Assembly: GCA_007745835.1 (NCBI GenBank)
Contig: CP036424.1
Coordinates: 2,131,001 to 2,195,000 of the forward strand
From: Planctomycetes bacterium MalM25
GTDB taxonomy: Bacteria; Planctomycetota; Planctomycetia; Pirellulales; Lacipirellulaceae
Direction: 5' to 3'
DNA length: 64,000 nt
The notes beneath the pieces were generated by a model. That model made no database searches. It saw nothing but the letters and a program-made list of their open reading frames with translations, and was not told the origin of the DNA. Below, one piece after another: positions 62,922 to 64,000 of the stretch. Position 1 is the first letter of the stretch, and every line of letters begins with the position of its first letter. A program made the position numbers and the translations under genes.

Positions 62922-64000
62922 ATGACGGCCCGCTTGTCATTTCTGACGTGCCTCTTCGCGACCCTGGTTGTTGCGTCGCCCGCGTCGGCGCAGCTCCTCT
63001 ACTCGTTCGAGACGGGATTGGACGGCTTCGAGCCACAGGGAGGCTCCGATTCGGATTACATCAATCACGCCCAGTCCTCAATCGGTGCGACCGAGGGCAC
63101 GATGGCCCTGGAGATCGAAACCGGTTCGGGCTTCGGACGCGACGTCGTGGTGAACGAAAACTCCGTCGATGGCGGGCCTCTCTACGACCTCTTCAACACG
63201 GTCGCCGCGGCGCCGGAAGACTACACGCTCGACTTCGATGTCACCTTCACCCAGGCCGGCTGGGACCGTGTCACCGACCCGGGTGGTTTCTTCCAGCTGA
63301 ACGTCTTCTCGAACAGCACGGGCGGTGGATTCCAAGAGTCGTTCGGCGTGGTGAACGGGTCGCCCGGCTCGGCGAGCTTTGTTCCGGCAAGCATGCCGGC
63401 ATCGGCCCTCTCGCTCTCGCAGGACGCGGAGTTCTTCCAGCTCGGTTTCGGTTCCAACAGCAACCATACACAGGGCCCCCTGGACGAAGGAGTCCTCTAC
63501 TACCTCGACAACATCCGGTTCACCGAGGCCAAGCAATTCGTTGAGACCCCGATCTTCTCCTGGGAGACCCCCGACGATCTCGGCACACCAGGAATCAACG
63601 AGCAGTTCGAAGGTTGGGGCGACGGTTTCGAGGGCCAACCATACCAGCACACGCGTTCAATCACGACGCTCGGCGCCACCGACGGCGCCTCGGCCCTGCA
63701 GGTCGATTCCCCCGACGCGGGCTTCGCCTGGGCCAGCCAATTCGTGCTCGACAGCGGTGAGGCGGGGGACCCTGCGAATCAAGCGCAGATTGACGAGCTG
63801 ATCGCGGGTGTGAACGGAGCCGACAAGCTCGTATTCGATGTCACCTTCCCGGATGACCAATTCCCGAACTTCCCGACCTTCCTCAGCCTGTTCGTGAACA
63901 TCAGCGACCAGTCGGGCACGTTCTACCAATCCCCAGCAAAGCAGGCGGGTAACCCGGGCGACAATGCGGGGGACACGGTCACGATTGAGATCCCCATCTC
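62922..64000 (+). CDS. Secreted protein with tandem CBM-like repeats, runs off the window
   Basis: The frame is open from the ATG at 62922 to the end of the window (359 codons, no stop). The signal peptide is FLTCLFATLVVASPASA. Two related blocks are visible: residues about 27-205 (LLYSFETGLDGFEP; GATEGTMALEIETGSGFG; VLYYLDNIRFTEA) and from about 208 (IFSWETPDDLG; GATDGASALQVDSPDAGF; ADKLVFDVTFPDD). Each resembles the beta-sandwich of the preceding PEP-CTERM protein. It may end in a PEP-CTERM motif beyond the window. Carbohydrate binding is inferred from fold-like pattern and locus only. Confidence 0.7.
   Translation, partial: MTARLSFLTCLFATLVVASPASAQLLYSFETGLDGFEPQGGSDSDYINHAQSSIGATEGTMALEIETGSGFGRDVVVNENSVDGGPLYDLFNTVAAAPEDYTLDFDVTFTQAGWDRVTDPGGFFQLNVFSNSTGGGFQESFGVVNGSPGSASFVPASMPASALSLSQDAEFFQLGFGSNSNHTQGPLDEGVLYYLDNIRFTEAKQFVETPIFSWETPDDLGTPGINEQFEGWGDGFEGQPYQHTRSITTLGATDGASALQVDSPDAGFAWASQFVLDSGEAGDPANQAQIDELIAGVNGADKLVFDVTFPDDQFPNFPTFLSLFVNISDQSGTFYQSPAKQAGNPGDNAGDTVTIEIPI

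Overview
The window is GC-rich and densely coded, and it looks like a marine, polysaccharide-degrading planctomycete (Pirellulales-like). This rests on family content rather than a marker gene: a DUF1559 pseudopilin, PEP-CTERM proteins, planctomycete-type lipoprotein pairs, CRTAC1/UnbV propellers, an ECF sigma factor next to a FecR-LamG protein, formylglycine sulfatases and many glycoside hydrolases. No rRNA, tRNA, CRISPR array, transposase or phage gene was seen.

Layout. (1) 1-231: 3' end of an alginate-export-type outer-membrane barrel, with a terminator. (2) 297-14036, minus strand: a ten-gene nitrate assimilation operon. Transcription runs nrtA-nrtB-two ABC ATPases-GAF-repeat protein-fused DmsB/DmsC-like electron donor-nitrate reductase-siroheme nitrite reductase-its flavoprotein partner-a histidine-free globin-like protein. 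A sigma-54-like promoter and NtrC-like palindromes lie upstream of nrtA. (3) 14306-15802, minus: a YkgJ-type cysteine-cluster protein and a KamA-type radical SAM protein. (4) 16020-33130, plus: surface and export genes (TPR protein, PEP-CTERM protein, pseudopilin, two small lipoproteins, GH16 enzyme), then a four-gene operon of three FG-GAP/UnbV proteins and a fused membrane b-type/pentaheme c-type/TPR protein.

(5) 33899-43743, plus: a sulfated-galactan depolymerisation block. It holds a GH86-like enzyme, an ECF sigma factor, a FecR-LamG protein and a GH16 enzyme in one overlapping operon, then a GH29 enzyme and two sulfatases. (6) 43752-55842: an AraC regulator and a divergent operon for uptake and oxidation of a released L-sugar. 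Its genes are a FucP-like symporter, UxaE-like epimerase, aldo/keto reductase, RbsD-like mutarotase, lactonase, zinc dehydrogenase, an FAD-oxidoreductase/beta-propeller fusion, an SDR and a PfkB kinase. Read together, the enzymes fit L-galactose -> L-galactonolactone -> L-galactonate -> D-tagaturonate -> D-fructuronate -> D-mannonate -> KDG -> KDPG. Only mannonate dehydratase is missing from the window. This fits growth on a porphyran-like galactan and is the strongest candidate for an undescribed system here. (7) 55839-62764: a mannan locus (GH5-like mannanase, sodium:solute symporter, GH130 phosphorylase, LacI regulator) with three similar candidate operator sites, two of them upstream of a PEP-CTERM gene. 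(8) 62922-64000: start of a repetitive secreted protein that runs off the window.

Gene starts were chosen from signal peptides, overlaps with the preceding stop codon and family lengths. Functional names come from motif recognition only; no database search was run.
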